A stretch of 64,000 bases of DNA, taken from assembly GCA_016936505.1 (NCBI GenBank), contig JAFGXS010000046.1, forward strand, positions 16,687 through 80,686, in the 5' to 3' direction. Shown here one piece after another: positions 56,970-64,000 of the stretch. Each line of letters starts with the position of its first letter. Position 1 is the first letter of the stretch. Source of the stretch: Bacteroidales bacterium (GTDB taxonomy: Bacteria > Bacteroidota > Bacteroidia > Bacteroidales > F082). Position numbers and translations under genes: made by a program. The notes under the pieces are model-generated. The model was not told the DNA's origin and did no database searches. It saw only the letters and a list, made by a program, of their open reading frames with translations.

Positions 56970-57419
56970 TTAATTAACTGAACGATGTAAACGCATTTCT
57001 ACATACTTGGAAGAAAATCCTATTTTTTCGTAAAGGAACCGCGCAGGATTTTCGGGTTCCACATGAAGGGCGACATCACCGTTAGCCAGTTCCAGAGCTT
57101 CTTTCATCAGCTTTTTCCCCAGGCCTTTTCCTCTGTGCTCGCGATGTGTAGCAATGTAAACGAGGATATTCTCAGGAATATAACCATCCATTCCCGTTTG
57201 GTTCACAACCACAACCCCGGTAATTTCATTTTCCTGAAAAGATGCTAAAACAAACCCGCCAAACGACGGAGTTTCTTTAAGGGCATAGTTGATGGCTTTT
57301 TCAATATCGGTTTTGGGATCACCGTACTCCTCTAAATGTTGGAAAAGAAAATCTACCAGATCCTGCTTTTCCTGTGAATTTGGTTTAACTGTTGCATTGT
57401 ACACTTTTGTTTGACTCAT
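56970..57419 (-). CDS. GNAT family N-acetyltransferase
   Basis: Acetyl-CoA-dependent N-acetyltransferase, 149 aa from the ATG at 57419 (an alternative start at 57452 adds 11 residues). The acetyl-CoA binding motif HREHRGKGLGKKLM (about 93-106) is typical of GNAT motif A, and VALHVEPENPARFLYEKIGF is motif B. The substrate cannot be predicted. Single gene. Confidence 0.87.
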   Translation of the reverse strand: MSQTKVYNATVKPNSQEKQDLVDFLFQHLEEYGDPKTDIEKAINYALKETPSFGGFVLASFQENEITGVVVVNQTGMDGYIPENILVYIATHREHRGKGLGKKLMKEALELANGDVALHVEPENPARFLYEKIGFSSKYVEMRLHRSVN

Positions 57420-57591
57420 AAAAAACTTTGATTTTTGATTCGTATCTGACACATTATAAGAAAATAATTCAGCTTGTCAAGTTTTTCTTTATTACAGCAA
57501 ACATTGAGCACTAACAAACCTAAGGTAACCTATACCTGCAGAGATATACAACGATTCGTCACAAATAAAAATTTTTTGAACTATTTTACGA

Positions 57592-58191
57592 TTAACGTAG
57601 TCCTGAATACAAAGAATCGAATGCTTCCATCAAAACAGAAGCATAATCAGGGTTGGAATTATCGCTCACAAAACGTAGAAAAACACCATCGGTCAAAAAT
57701 AAAAACAACTGTGCAATTTGTTCATCCGGAACTTTGGTACGAATTTCCTTTTTTCGTTTCGCTCTCCTGATTACATATTCCCAGGCTTTTCTGTCCTCTT
57801 CATACTGTTGCTGTTCCACTTCCTTAAATTCAGGGAACAGGCGCTGAGCGTCAAACAGTATCAAAAAGAAATTATACGAAGATTCTCCCTGTCCGTCGGA
57901 ACCAATGTAGGCAAACATTTGCTGCAGCGATTCAGTTACCGAGGCAACATACTGCTGATAAAAACCTTTCAGCGAATCAATGGGAAAGGCACTGTAATCG
58001 ATGGTTCCCAAGTTATAAAACAACGAAACAATAACTTTGAACAGCTGCTCCTTACTTTGAAAGTGATGATAAAAAGCCCCTTTCGACAAGCCCGTAATCC
58101 GCAGCAACTCTTCCATGGTTACTTCCTTGTAGCTTTTCTGCAAAAAAAGCTTCAGCGCCGCTTTAATGATGTTCTTTTTGGTTTCGTTCAT
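57592..58191 (-). CDS. TetR/AcrR family transcriptional regulator
   Basis: TetR-family repressor of 199 aa from the ATG at 58191. The DNA-binding domain is NETKKNIIKAALKLFLQKSYKEVTMEELLRITGLSKGAFYHHFQSKEQL (about 2-50). The rest is the ligand-binding part. A frame continuing to 58266 adds 25 residues of no family character. It is divergent from the operon at 58371, a possible target. Confidence 0.92.
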   Translation of the reverse strand: MNETKKNIIKAALKLFLQKSYKEVTMEELLRITGLSKGAFYHHFQSKEQLFKVIVSLFYNLGTIDYSAFPIDSLKGFYQQYVASVTESLQQMFAYIGSDGQGESSYNFFLILFDAQRLFPEFKEVEQQQYEEDRKAWEYVIRRAKRKKEIRTKVPDEQIAQLFLFLTDGVFLRFVSDNSNPDYASVLMEAFDSLYSGLR

Positions 58192-58370
58192 ATGCCATGA
58201 GCCATTGAAAAATAAAAATACGGAAGATATGAACCTAAATGCAAGAATTCTCAAAATGTTTTCCACGATCAGGCGTTAGTTACCGGATCAGCCAGCCAGA
58301 TTTGTCCTTTCTGAACCCGCTCATTGAAAAATATGTTGTTATTTTGTACTTCGTTTAAGAAAACAAAGCC

Positions 58371-58931
58371 ATGACAGCAGATATTTTCATTTACATCATC
58401 ACCTCTGTGGTGTTGCTGGTACTGGTCTTCATCATGACCAAAGCCTTTGTAAGTTACAATGAAAAACACCTCGATTTCATTAAAAAGGAACACGAAATGC
58501 TCAGCCAGCGCTTTTCGCCCGAGCATTATCCAAAGCAAAACAGCATGCTTCAAACCCGTGTTCAGGCTTATGAACGAACCGTACTCTTGTTAGAACGCAT
58601 CAATCCTTCACAGATGATTCCCCGTTCGCTGGCTCCGGGACAAACAGCACGATCACTGGAAATTAAACTACAACAAACCGTTCGCGAAGAATTTGAACAC
58701 AACCTGTCGCAACAGATTTATATTTCCGACCTGGCCTGGGATCTCGTGAAAACTGCCCGCGAAAGTGTGTCGCAACGCATCCGCAAAGCAGCCGAACAAA
58801 CCGACCCGGCAGCATCGGCAGCCGATCTGGCACAGGCTGTTTTACTGCTGAACATCGAAAAGGAAACCGACCCGCTGGAAAAGGCGCTGAAACTGCTGAA
58901 GAAAGAAGTACGCGAACTGCTGAACTCATGA
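58371..58931 (+). CDS. DUF7935-like single-pass membrane protein
   Basis: Protein of 186 aa with an N-terminal helix (IFIYIITSVVLLVLVFIMTKAF, about 5-26) and a long helical cytosolic part with EFEHNLSQQIYISDLAWDLVKTARE and AQAVLLLNIEKETDPLEKALKLLKKEVREL. The pattern fits a Bacteroidota family of unknown function (DUF7935-like). It overlaps the next gene by 4 bp (ATGA) and opens a five-gene plus-strand operon. Confidence 0.75.
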   Translation: MTADIFIYIITSVVLLVLVFIMTKAFVSYNEKHLDFIKKEHEMLSQRFSPEHYPKQNSMLQTRVQAYERTVLLLERINPSQMIPRSLAPGQTARSLEIKLQQTVREEFEHNLSQQIYISDLAWDLVKTARESVSQRIRKAAEQTDPAASAADLAQAVLLLNIEKETDPLEKALKLLKKEVRELLNS

Positions 58932-59707
58932 ACTTCATCCACAACATACAGTCTGTAGTGTTGATCGGTTCGGGCAATGTAGCCACACATCTGGCACAGG
59001 CTTTGAAACAACAGAACATTGCTGTTGTACAGGTTTTTTCGCCAAACCCCGCACATGCCGCCCGACTGGCTCATACTATTGGAACCCGGGCTGTTTCTGA
59101 TATCAATATAATCGATCGCTCGGCAGACCTATACCTCATCAGCATCTCCGACGACCAGATCGAAAATGTATCGGACCTCCTGCCGGAAATAAAAGGCATT
59201 GTGGCCCATACATCGGGCATCACCGCGCTGGAAGCGCTGAACAAGCACCGGAATTCAGGCGTTTTTTATCCGTTGCAAACCTTTTCCAAAAACAGGACTG
59301 TTGATCTGAACACCGTTCCGTTTTGCATTGAAGCCTCAGACCCCGAAACTTCTGAAGCTTTAACCGGGCTGGCAAAAAAACTCAGCTCAAAAGTATATCC
59401 CGTTTCCACGGAAAAAAGAAAACAACTGCACCTGGCTGCCGTTCTGGTTAATAACTTCCCAACCTACCTGTACCAGAAAGCCATGGATCTTCTGAATGAA
59501 AACGATCTGGATTTCGACATGCTTCGTCCGCTCATTACCGAAACCGGTGCCAAAATCATGGAAATGAACCCCGCAGCGGCTCAAACAGGACCGGCACGTC
59601 GCGGCGATCAAAAAACAATAAATATCCATAAAGAATTATTACAGCATCACCCGGAAATTCTGGCGGTGTATGAGCTGATCAGCAACCAAATAGAAAAAAA
59701 TGAGTAA
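58928..59707 (+). CDS. Rossmann-like/DUF2520 oxidoreductase-like protein
   Basis: Cytosolic protein of 259 aa. The Rossmann motif VVLIGSGNVATHLAQALKQQ is at about 12-31, and the C-terminal DUF2520 half has HLAAVLVNNFPTYLYQKAMDLL. It resembles NADP-dependent oxidoreductases such as ketopantoate reductase but is a distinct family, and its reaction is unknown. It overlaps both neighbours (4 and 8 bp), so translation is probably coupled. Confidence 0.82.
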   Translation: MNFIHNIQSVVLIGSGNVATHLAQALKQQNIAVVQVFSPNPAHAARLAHTIGTRAVSDINIIDRSADLYLISISDDQIENVSDLLPEIKGIVAHTSGITALEALNKHRNSGVFYPLQTFSKNRTVDLNTVPFCIEASDPETSEALTGLAKKLSSKVYPVSTEKRKQLHLAAVLVNNFPTYLYQKAMDLLNENDLDFDMLRPLITETGAKIMEMNPAAAQTGPARRGDQKTINIHKELLQHHPEILAVYELISNQIEKNE

Positions 59708-60221
59708 TTACAAAGCACTACTGACCGATGTAAACACCTTTATTTTCGATTACGACGGTGTAATGACCGACGGAAAAGTTATCCTGCAACACGACGGGGC
59801 ACCACTGCGTACCGCCAATGTCCGCGACGGATATGTGTTGCAACTGGCCGTGAAACTGGGTTACAATGTAGCCATCATCTCCGGCGGTTTTTCCAAATCA
59901 ATGGAAAACAGGTTCGAACAGTTGAACATCAAAGATGCGTTCATAGGGGTGAAAAACAAAATTGAAGTCTACGAAAAATATATTCAGAACAAAGGCCTCA
60001 AAGCCAGCCAGATTCTGTATATGGGAGACGATATTCCGGATATTCCCGTCATGAAACAGGTGGGGGTACCCGTTTGCCCTATGGATGCTGCCGAAGAAGT
60101 GAAAGCTGTTTCGGTGTACATTTCCGACAAAAAAGGCGGAGAAGGCTGTGTACGCGACATCATCGAACAGGTGATGAAAGTACAGAACAAATGGATGACT
60201 CCCGAAGAATTTACCTGGTAA
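59700..60221 (+). CDS. KdsC-like HAD phosphatase (3-deoxy-D-manno-octulosonate-8-phosphate phosphatase type)
   Basis: HAD-superfamily phosphatase, 173 aa, the usual length for KdsC. The catalytic FIFDYDGVMTDGKV (nucleophile Asp about 18) and the C-terminal GDDIPDIPVMKQVGVPVCPMDA motif are present. It may produce Kdo for LPS, or another 3-deoxy sugar acid. The next gene begins 11 bp downstream. Confidence 0.88.
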   Translation: MSNYKALLTDVNTFIFDYDGVMTDGKVILQHDGAPLRTANVRDGYVLQLAVKLGYNVAIISGGFSKSMENRFEQLNIKDAFIGVKNKIEVYEKYIQNKGLKASQILYMGDDIPDIPVMKQVGVPVCPMDAAEEVKAVSVYISDKKGGEGCVRDIIEQVMKVQNKWMTPEEFTW

Positions 60222-60231
60222 ACCTGAAACC

Positions 60232-61173
60232 ATGAACAAGGCTCTGATACGGATGATACGCTGGCCAAACCTGCTCATTATGGCACTGAGCATGTACCTG
60301 ATGTATGTACCCGTGATTCAGCATCTGTTGGGACCCGAAGCCTCTGCACTGGGGATGAGCACACTAAATTTCATTCTGCTGTTAGCCGCCACCCTACTGA
60401 TCGCTGCCGGAGGTTACATCATCAACGACATAGCCGATGTTACTGCCGACCAGACCAACAAACCGGGTAAAAATGCAATAGGCAGCCTTATATCGGTAAG
60501 CCGGGCTCAACTACTCTACTACATAATAAGCCTGGCAGGTATTGCCGCCGGAAGCGTGTTGTCGTTTCAGGTTCACACACCGGTACTGGCCCTGCTGTTT
60601 GTGTTTACTGCCGGACTGCTGTGGTTTTATGCCAAAGATTACCAGTGCCGTCCGCTGCTGGGCAATATGGTTATCGGCGTGTTGAGCGCTCTTTCTTTCG
60701 GACTGGTTTTCATGTTTGAAGTTCTAGCCCTGCGCAACCATAACGTGCCCGTTACCATGCAACACTATGCCTTTGAAATGGCATTGAAAATTACACTGAT
60801 CTACATGGCCTTTGCTTTCCTCACCAGTTTGATACGCGAAATTGTGAAGGATGTAGAAGATGCTACAGGCGACCATCGGGTAGGATGCCGCACCTTTGCG
60901 GTAGTGTACGGACAAAAAAAGGCGGGAAACCTGGCATTGGGAGCCACATTGCTTGGGCTGGCAGGAGCATTCATCATTCAATGGTTTTTTTATAAACACG
61001 GCATGGTGTTGTTGTTTTTCTATTTCTTTTTGGTGGATCTGCTTTTCAGCATGGTGGCCTATAAACTTTTGAGAGCTACCGGAAAAAAGGATTTTTCTTC
61101 ACTTTCGTTATGGACCAAACTCCTCATGCTGACCGGTGTTTTGTCTATGGCCCTGTTCTATTTTGGAGGTTAA
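60232..61173 (+). CDS. UbiA family prenyltransferase
   Basis: Integral membrane prenyltransferase of 313 aa with about eight helices. The two Asp-rich motifs are NDIADVTADQTNKP (about 64-77) and DVEDATGDHRVGCRT (about 206-220). The family includes menaquinone and ether-lipid (geranylgeranylglycerol-phosphate) enzymes; the aromatic acceptor or the glycerol phosphate cannot be distinguished from the motifs alone. It sits between the KdsC-like gene and maf. Confidence 0.87.
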   Translation: MNKALIRMIRWPNLLIMALSMYLMYVPVIQHLLGPEASALGMSTLNFILLLAATLLIAAGGYIINDIADVTADQTNKPGKNAIGSLISVSRAQLLYYIISLAGIAAGSVLSFQVHTPVLALLFVFTAGLLWFYAKDYQCRPLLGNMVIGVLSALSFGLVFMFEVLALRNHNVPVTMQHYAFEMALKITLIYMAFAFLTSLIREIVKDVEDATGDHRVGCRTFAVVYGQKKAGNLALGATLLGLAGAFIIQWFFYKHGMVLLFFYFFLVDLLFSMVAYKLLRATGKKDFSSLSLWTKLLMLTGVLSMALFYFGG

Positions 61174-61174
61174 T

Positions 61175-61765
61175 ATGCTATTAAATCAACTGTTAAATTA
61201 TGATGTTGTGCTGGCTTCTGGTTCACCGAGGCGAAAAGAGCTGTTGTCTTCAATGGGCATAAGTTTCCGGGTGGAGGTTCATCCTGTGGATGAAAGCCTG
61301 CCCGAAAACATCAGTCCGGCCGAAGCAGCCACTTACCTCAGTCGGTTAAAAATCACTAACTTTCCTAAAGCATCCTGTAAAGAAAATACACTCATCATTA
61401 CTGCCGATACCATTGTTGCTGCCGGAAATGAAATGCTGGCCAAATCAGATACACCTGAAGAAGCGGCAGCCATGCTCCAAAAGTTGTCGGGCAAAAAACA
61501 CGAGGTGATTACCGGTGTGAGCCTGCGCCTGCAGAACCGCATCCACGACTTCCGTGCCTGTACCGATGTCTATTTCAAAAACCTTACCGAAGAAGAGATC
61601 CTGTATTACATCAATCGGTTTGAACCTTACGACAAAGCCGGTTCCTACGGCATTCAGGAATGGATCGGACACATAGGAATCCACCGCATCGAGGGTTCCT
61701 ACTTCAATGTAATGGGTCTTCCCACGCATAAGCTTTACGATGAGTTGCAAAAGTTTATACAGTAA
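61175..61765 (+). CDS. Maf-like nucleotide pyrophosphatase
   Basis: Nucleoside triphosphate pyrophosphatase of the Maf/YhdE family, 196 aa from the ATG at 61175, one base after the UbiA stop. LASGSPRRKELL, ITADTIV and EPYDKAGSYGIQEW are the conserved motifs. It removes non-canonical or specific nucleotides and is linked to septum control in some bacteria. Last gene of the operon; I see only a weak hairpin (61799-61816) afterwards. Confidence 0.92.
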   Translation: MLLNQLLNYDVVLASGSPRRKELLSSMGISFRVEVHPVDESLPENISPAEAATYLSRLKITNFPKASCKENTLIITADTIVAAGNEMLAKSDTPEEAAAMLQKLSGKKHEVITGVSLRLQNRIHDFRACTDVYFKNLTEEEILYYINRFEPYDKAGSYGIQEWIGHIGIHRIEGSYFNVMGLPTHKLYDELQKFIQ

Positions 61766-61836
61766 TTACCTAAAAGACACAAGAAAAAAGAAAAAGTTCA
61801 AGATAGTTCCATCTTGTTCAACTTTGAGGCAGTCGG

Positions 61837-61864
61837 TTCACAATTCACAAATCACTATTCACAG
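61837..61864. repeat. Degenerate 7-bp-period array at the LtrA 3' end
   Basis: TTCACAA, TTCACAA, ATCACTA and TTCACAG follow in register at a 7-bp period. The array overlaps the final codons and stop of the LtrA-like gene (stop at 61845-61847), so the protein tail is encoded by repeat sequence. Confidence 0.65.
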
Positions 61865-63032
61865 ACATATAGTACCTTGAGTTCAGATAGGTGATCTCTG
61901 CTACCAGAATAAAAATGATTCCTGTAAGATAGTAAGTAATGCCGTATTTAAAATTGATGAAGGCAGAAACGAAAAACACCAATGCCGTGATGAAAAGTGA
62001 TATACGTACTGACCGTTTGATGGAACTGAATGCTTTGGGGAAATGCAGCAATCCCAGCATCAGGCTGATCGATATAAGAAAGGTTGCCGTTGCCAGACCC
62101 AACACTTTTTGCAGCGTAAAGCTAAAGGTAAGGGGGTTAAAAAAGGAAGAAAAACTGACAGCAATTAGTCCGAGGGCAATCAGTGCGGGGACATACAGTA
62201 ATTCGATGAGTGTTGCCCTGAGAAATCCTGTTTTTACCTGCCGGTTGGCAATGAGGGTAAAAAAAAGCCACCAGAGGGCAAAAACAATAGCCAACGACAG
62301 GGCGAAGTTGAGCCAGCCGTGAAAAGTTGCGGCTTCTGTGTTGCCTATGCCGTTTACCACACCCAGCACCACTTCCCCAAACACGATAATGGTAAACAGC
62401 CCCATGCGTTCCACCATACTGGAAGACAGACTGAGTTTCATCCGGTCGCGGGTAAGCAAAATATGCGAGATGAAAGGCGGTGAAAAATTAAAGATCAGAA
62501 TGAGTACAATGATGGGTCTCATCCACAAGGGAGGCACAACCAGACTAAGTCCCATCAGTGCCAAGGCAGCAAGATAGAGCAAGGTGTAGGGCCGGTTGTA
62601 GCGGCGATGAGAGCGGTCGTAAAAACCCACAGACCACCACAGGTAGGTGATGTACAGCTGCATCATCATCAATACGATGGTGATGTTTTGCGTGCGGTTT
62701 TCAGTTGTTTGTCCGATGGTGATGGCCAGTGCGGCGATGATCATCATCTGCCAAAGGGTCATGAGCCGGGTACGCAGTCCTTCGTTGCCGTGCATGTCGT
62801 GGTACAAACTACCGTTGAGCCATCCCCAGAAAATCATAATGAACAGACTGATGTATTCGAGAAATCCTTCAAGGGTAACATGTTGGGCAAAGTGGTGTGT
62901 GATGCGCGAAATGGCAATAACATACACCAAATCGAAAAACAGTTCAAGCCAGCTGATGCGGCGTTCTTCTTCGGGCTGGTCGAATTTCTTTGGCGGTCCC
63001 CACCATCTTGGAGCGTTGGCTGAAAGTTTCAT
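61845..63032 (-). CDS. Low temperature requirement A (LtrA)-like membrane protein
   Basis: Inner-membrane protein of 395 aa with about 11-12 helices. The N-terminal SWLELFFDLVYVIAISRITHHFAQH is diagnostic of the LtrA family, and MVERMGLFTIIVFGEVVLGVV is the second conserved block. Function is unknown beyond a cold-growth phenotype in Listeria. The ATG at 63032 (MKLSANAPRWW) is used rather than 63038. Its last six residues are encoded in a repeat array. Confidence 0.88.
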   Translation of the reverse strand: MKLSANAPRWWGPPKKFDQPEEERRISWLELFFDLVYVIAISRITHHFAQHVTLEGFLEYISLFIMIFWGWLNGSLYHDMHGNEGLRTRLMTLWQMMIIAALAITIGQTTENRTQNITIVLMMMQLYITYLWWSVGFYDRSHRRYNRPYTLLYLAALALMGLSLVVPPLWMRPIIVLILIFNFSPPFISHILLTRDRMKLSLSSSMVERMGLFTIIVFGEVVLGVVNGIGNTEAATFHGWLNFALSLAIVFALWWLFFTLIANRQVKTGFLRATLIELLYVPALIALGLIAVSFSSFFNPLTFSFTLQKVLGLATATFLISISLMLGLLHFPKAFSSIKRSVRISLFITALVFFVSAFINFKYGITYYLTGIIFILVAEITYLNSRYYMSVNSDL

Positions 63033-63087
63033 GATCACATAATTTGGTTATGAACATTTGCCGAAAATAATAAAGAAAAATGAAAAG

Positions 63088-63156
63088 TGAAAACAGTTAC
63101 CGGTTGTAAGTTTTAAGTTGATTCAAAACCTACAACCTACAACTCACAACTTATAG
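63088..63156. repeat. Inverted 7-bp-period repeat upstream of YiiX-like gene (copy A)
   Basis: The left arm GGTTGTAAGTTTTAAGTTG (63102-63120) and the right arm of heptamers CCTACAA, CCTACAA, CTCACAA (63129-63149) are imperfect inverted repeats. The left part, with the preceding TGAAAACAGTTA, is shared with copy B at 63881. Confidence 0.65.
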
Positions 63157-63185
63157 CCAAAACTATCGATTCACGAAAGTTTTCC

Positions 63186-63193
63186 TACTTTTG
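63186..63193 (+). promoter_or_regulatory. -7 promoter element for YiiX-like gene
   Basis: TACTTTTG fits TAnnTTTG and is 28-35 bp upstream of the YiiX-like start codon at 63221. Confidence 0.6.
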
Positions 63194-63220
63194 GCGCTCA
63201 TTAATTAAGAACCGTTCGAA

Positions 63221-63883
63221 ATGAAACAATCATTAAAGATATATTTTCCCCTGTTGATGTTATTGCTGGCTGTATTTGCCGGATGCAGTCCGAAATCAAA
63301 ACCTGTTAGTAGCATTCAACAAGGCGACATCTTGTTTCAGAACCTGCATTGCGGTCCCTTGTGCGATGCCATCGATGCAGTAACACAAGGAGTGGACGGA
63401 AAGAGTTTTTCCCACTGTGCTTTGGTAGTAAAAGTAAATGACACTTTGAAAGTGGTAGAAGCCATTGGTAGTAAAGTACAGGTAAATTCGCTGAAAACCT
63501 TTTTTGCCCGCAGCGGTGATACGGGCGTGATCAGGAACATTACAGTAGAGCGACTGAAAAAACCCTACAGGTCGCTGATTTCCGGTGCCCAGGCTTTTGC
63601 TCTGAATCAGGTGGGAGCTCCTTATGATGATGATTTTATTATGAACAACGGCAAATGGTATTGCAGCGAACTGATTTATGCTGCATTTAAAAGTGCCAAC
63701 GACGGTAAAGAGGTTTTTCCGCTGGAACCCATGACTTTTAAAGATCCTAAAACTCATGAGTTCTTCCCCGCCTGGGTTGAATATTACCGACAGCTGGGCG
63801 AACCCATTCCCGAAGGACAACCGGGGACCAATCCCGGATTGATTTCCCGCTCACCGGACCTGCAGGTGGTTAGGATGAAATGA
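63221..63883 (+). CDS. YiiX/YebB-like permuted papain-fold (C92) lipoprotein
   Basis: Exported lipoprotein of 220 aa; the signal peptide ends in a lipobox (VFAGCS, Cys about 26). The mature part has GDILFQNLHCGPL, then FSHCALVVKV containing the likely catalytic His, and YCSELIYAAF (about 145-154) containing the likely catalytic Cys, as in permuted papain-fold YiiX-like enzymes. The substrate, an amide bond of a peptide or lipid, is unknown. It lies between two copies of a 7-bp-period repeat. Confidence 0.85.
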   Translation: MKQSLKIYFPLLMLLLAVFAGCSPKSKPVSSIQQGDILFQNLHCGPLCDAIDAVTQGVDGKSFSHCALVVKVNDTLKVVEAIGSKVQVNSLKTFFARSGDTGVIRNITVERLKKPYRSLISGAQAFALNQVGAPYDDDFIMNNGKWYCSELIYAAFKSANDGKEVFPLEPMTFKDPKTHEFFPAWVEYYRQLGEPIPEGQPGTNPGLISRSPDLQVVRMK

Positions 63884-63921
63884 AAACAGTTATAGGTTAC
63901 AGGTTGTAAGTTTTAAGTTGT
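63881..63921. repeat. 7-bp-period repeat downstream of YiiX-like gene (copy B)
   Basis: TGAAAACAGTTA is followed by degenerate heptamers of the GGTTRYA type and then by the same GGTTGTAAGTTTTAAGTTG as copy A. It overlaps the end of the gene by a few bases. No gene is seen from here to the window end. Confidence 0.6.
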
Positions 63922-64000
63922 TGATGCCTGTATTTAGTTGACCGTTTTCACTCACTTATAACAATAGGTTCTAATGTTGTTTTTTTATACAAGCAGTTAG

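Noticed and set aside
61799..61816. CAAGAT/ATCTTG hairpin as terminator after maf
   Set aside because: The stem is short (6 bp), AT-rich and not followed by a T run.
61837..63921. Repeats as a CRISPR array
   Set aside because: The 7-bp-period units have no unique spacers between them and no cas genes are nearby.

Overview
The window is a chromosomal segment of a Bacteroidota bacterium, most likely class Bacteroidia. The signs are: Bacteroidota-style -7 promoter elements (TAnnTTTG) in front of many genes; a short primary sigma factor lacking region 1.1; PorT of the type IX secretion system next to the menaquinone methyltransferase gene; and LruC, DUF4834, DUF5916 and START-like families typical of the phylum. 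Coding density is high. I see no rRNA, CRISPR array, prophage or insertion sequence. One tRNA gene (Glu, UUC) is present.

Layout. 1-7973 (mostly minus): Lon protease cut by the window edge, a GlmU-type sugar nucleotidyltransferase, ribosomal protein L31 type B, a LuxC-family acyl-CoA reductase, a small beta-barrel protein and an acyl-CoA ligase. 8220-15114 (plus): an SLC12-type transporter broken by one extra T, a radical SAM protein, then rpsO, pnp and the primary sigma factor gene. 15157-19879: an Ldh2-family dehydrogenase, then two YceI-like secreted proteins around an outer-membrane barrel, an Rrf2 regulator and a START-like protein. 19967-30599: NhaC antiporter and an AT-rich surface-polysaccharide region (three glycosyltransferases, a flippase, a YfhO membrane protein) with gpsA in the middle. 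30898-42615: an RRM protein, a large DUF5916 protein, two tandem acyltransferases, an M13 peptidase lipoprotein, dnaX, rpsT, and two adjacent tRNA methylthiotransferases.

43455-47573 is the most interesting part: a tightly packed plus-strand operon of a coiled-coil protein, a single-pass membrane protein with a cytosolic domain resembling roadblock/LC7 folds and a periplasmic OmpA-like domain, a Ras/Rab-like small GTPase, and a soluble histidine kinase. The arrangement suggests a signalling unit linking a bacterial small GTPase to the cell wall.

47651-57419 (minus): a large LruC-domain lipoprotein, an Mpo1-like membrane protein, tRNA-Glu, then an aminotransferase - HldE kinase - UbiE/MenG - PorT - unknown gene run, an alanine/ornithine racemase-like enzyme and a GNAT acetyltransferase. 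57592-61765: a TetR regulator and a five-gene plus-strand operon with overlapping genes (DUF7935-like, DUF2520, KdsC-like phosphatase, UbiA prenyltransferase, Maf). 61845-64000: an LtrA-like membrane protein, a YiiX-like lipoprotein, and degenerate repeats with a 7-bp period, one of which forms the end of the LtrA reading frame.
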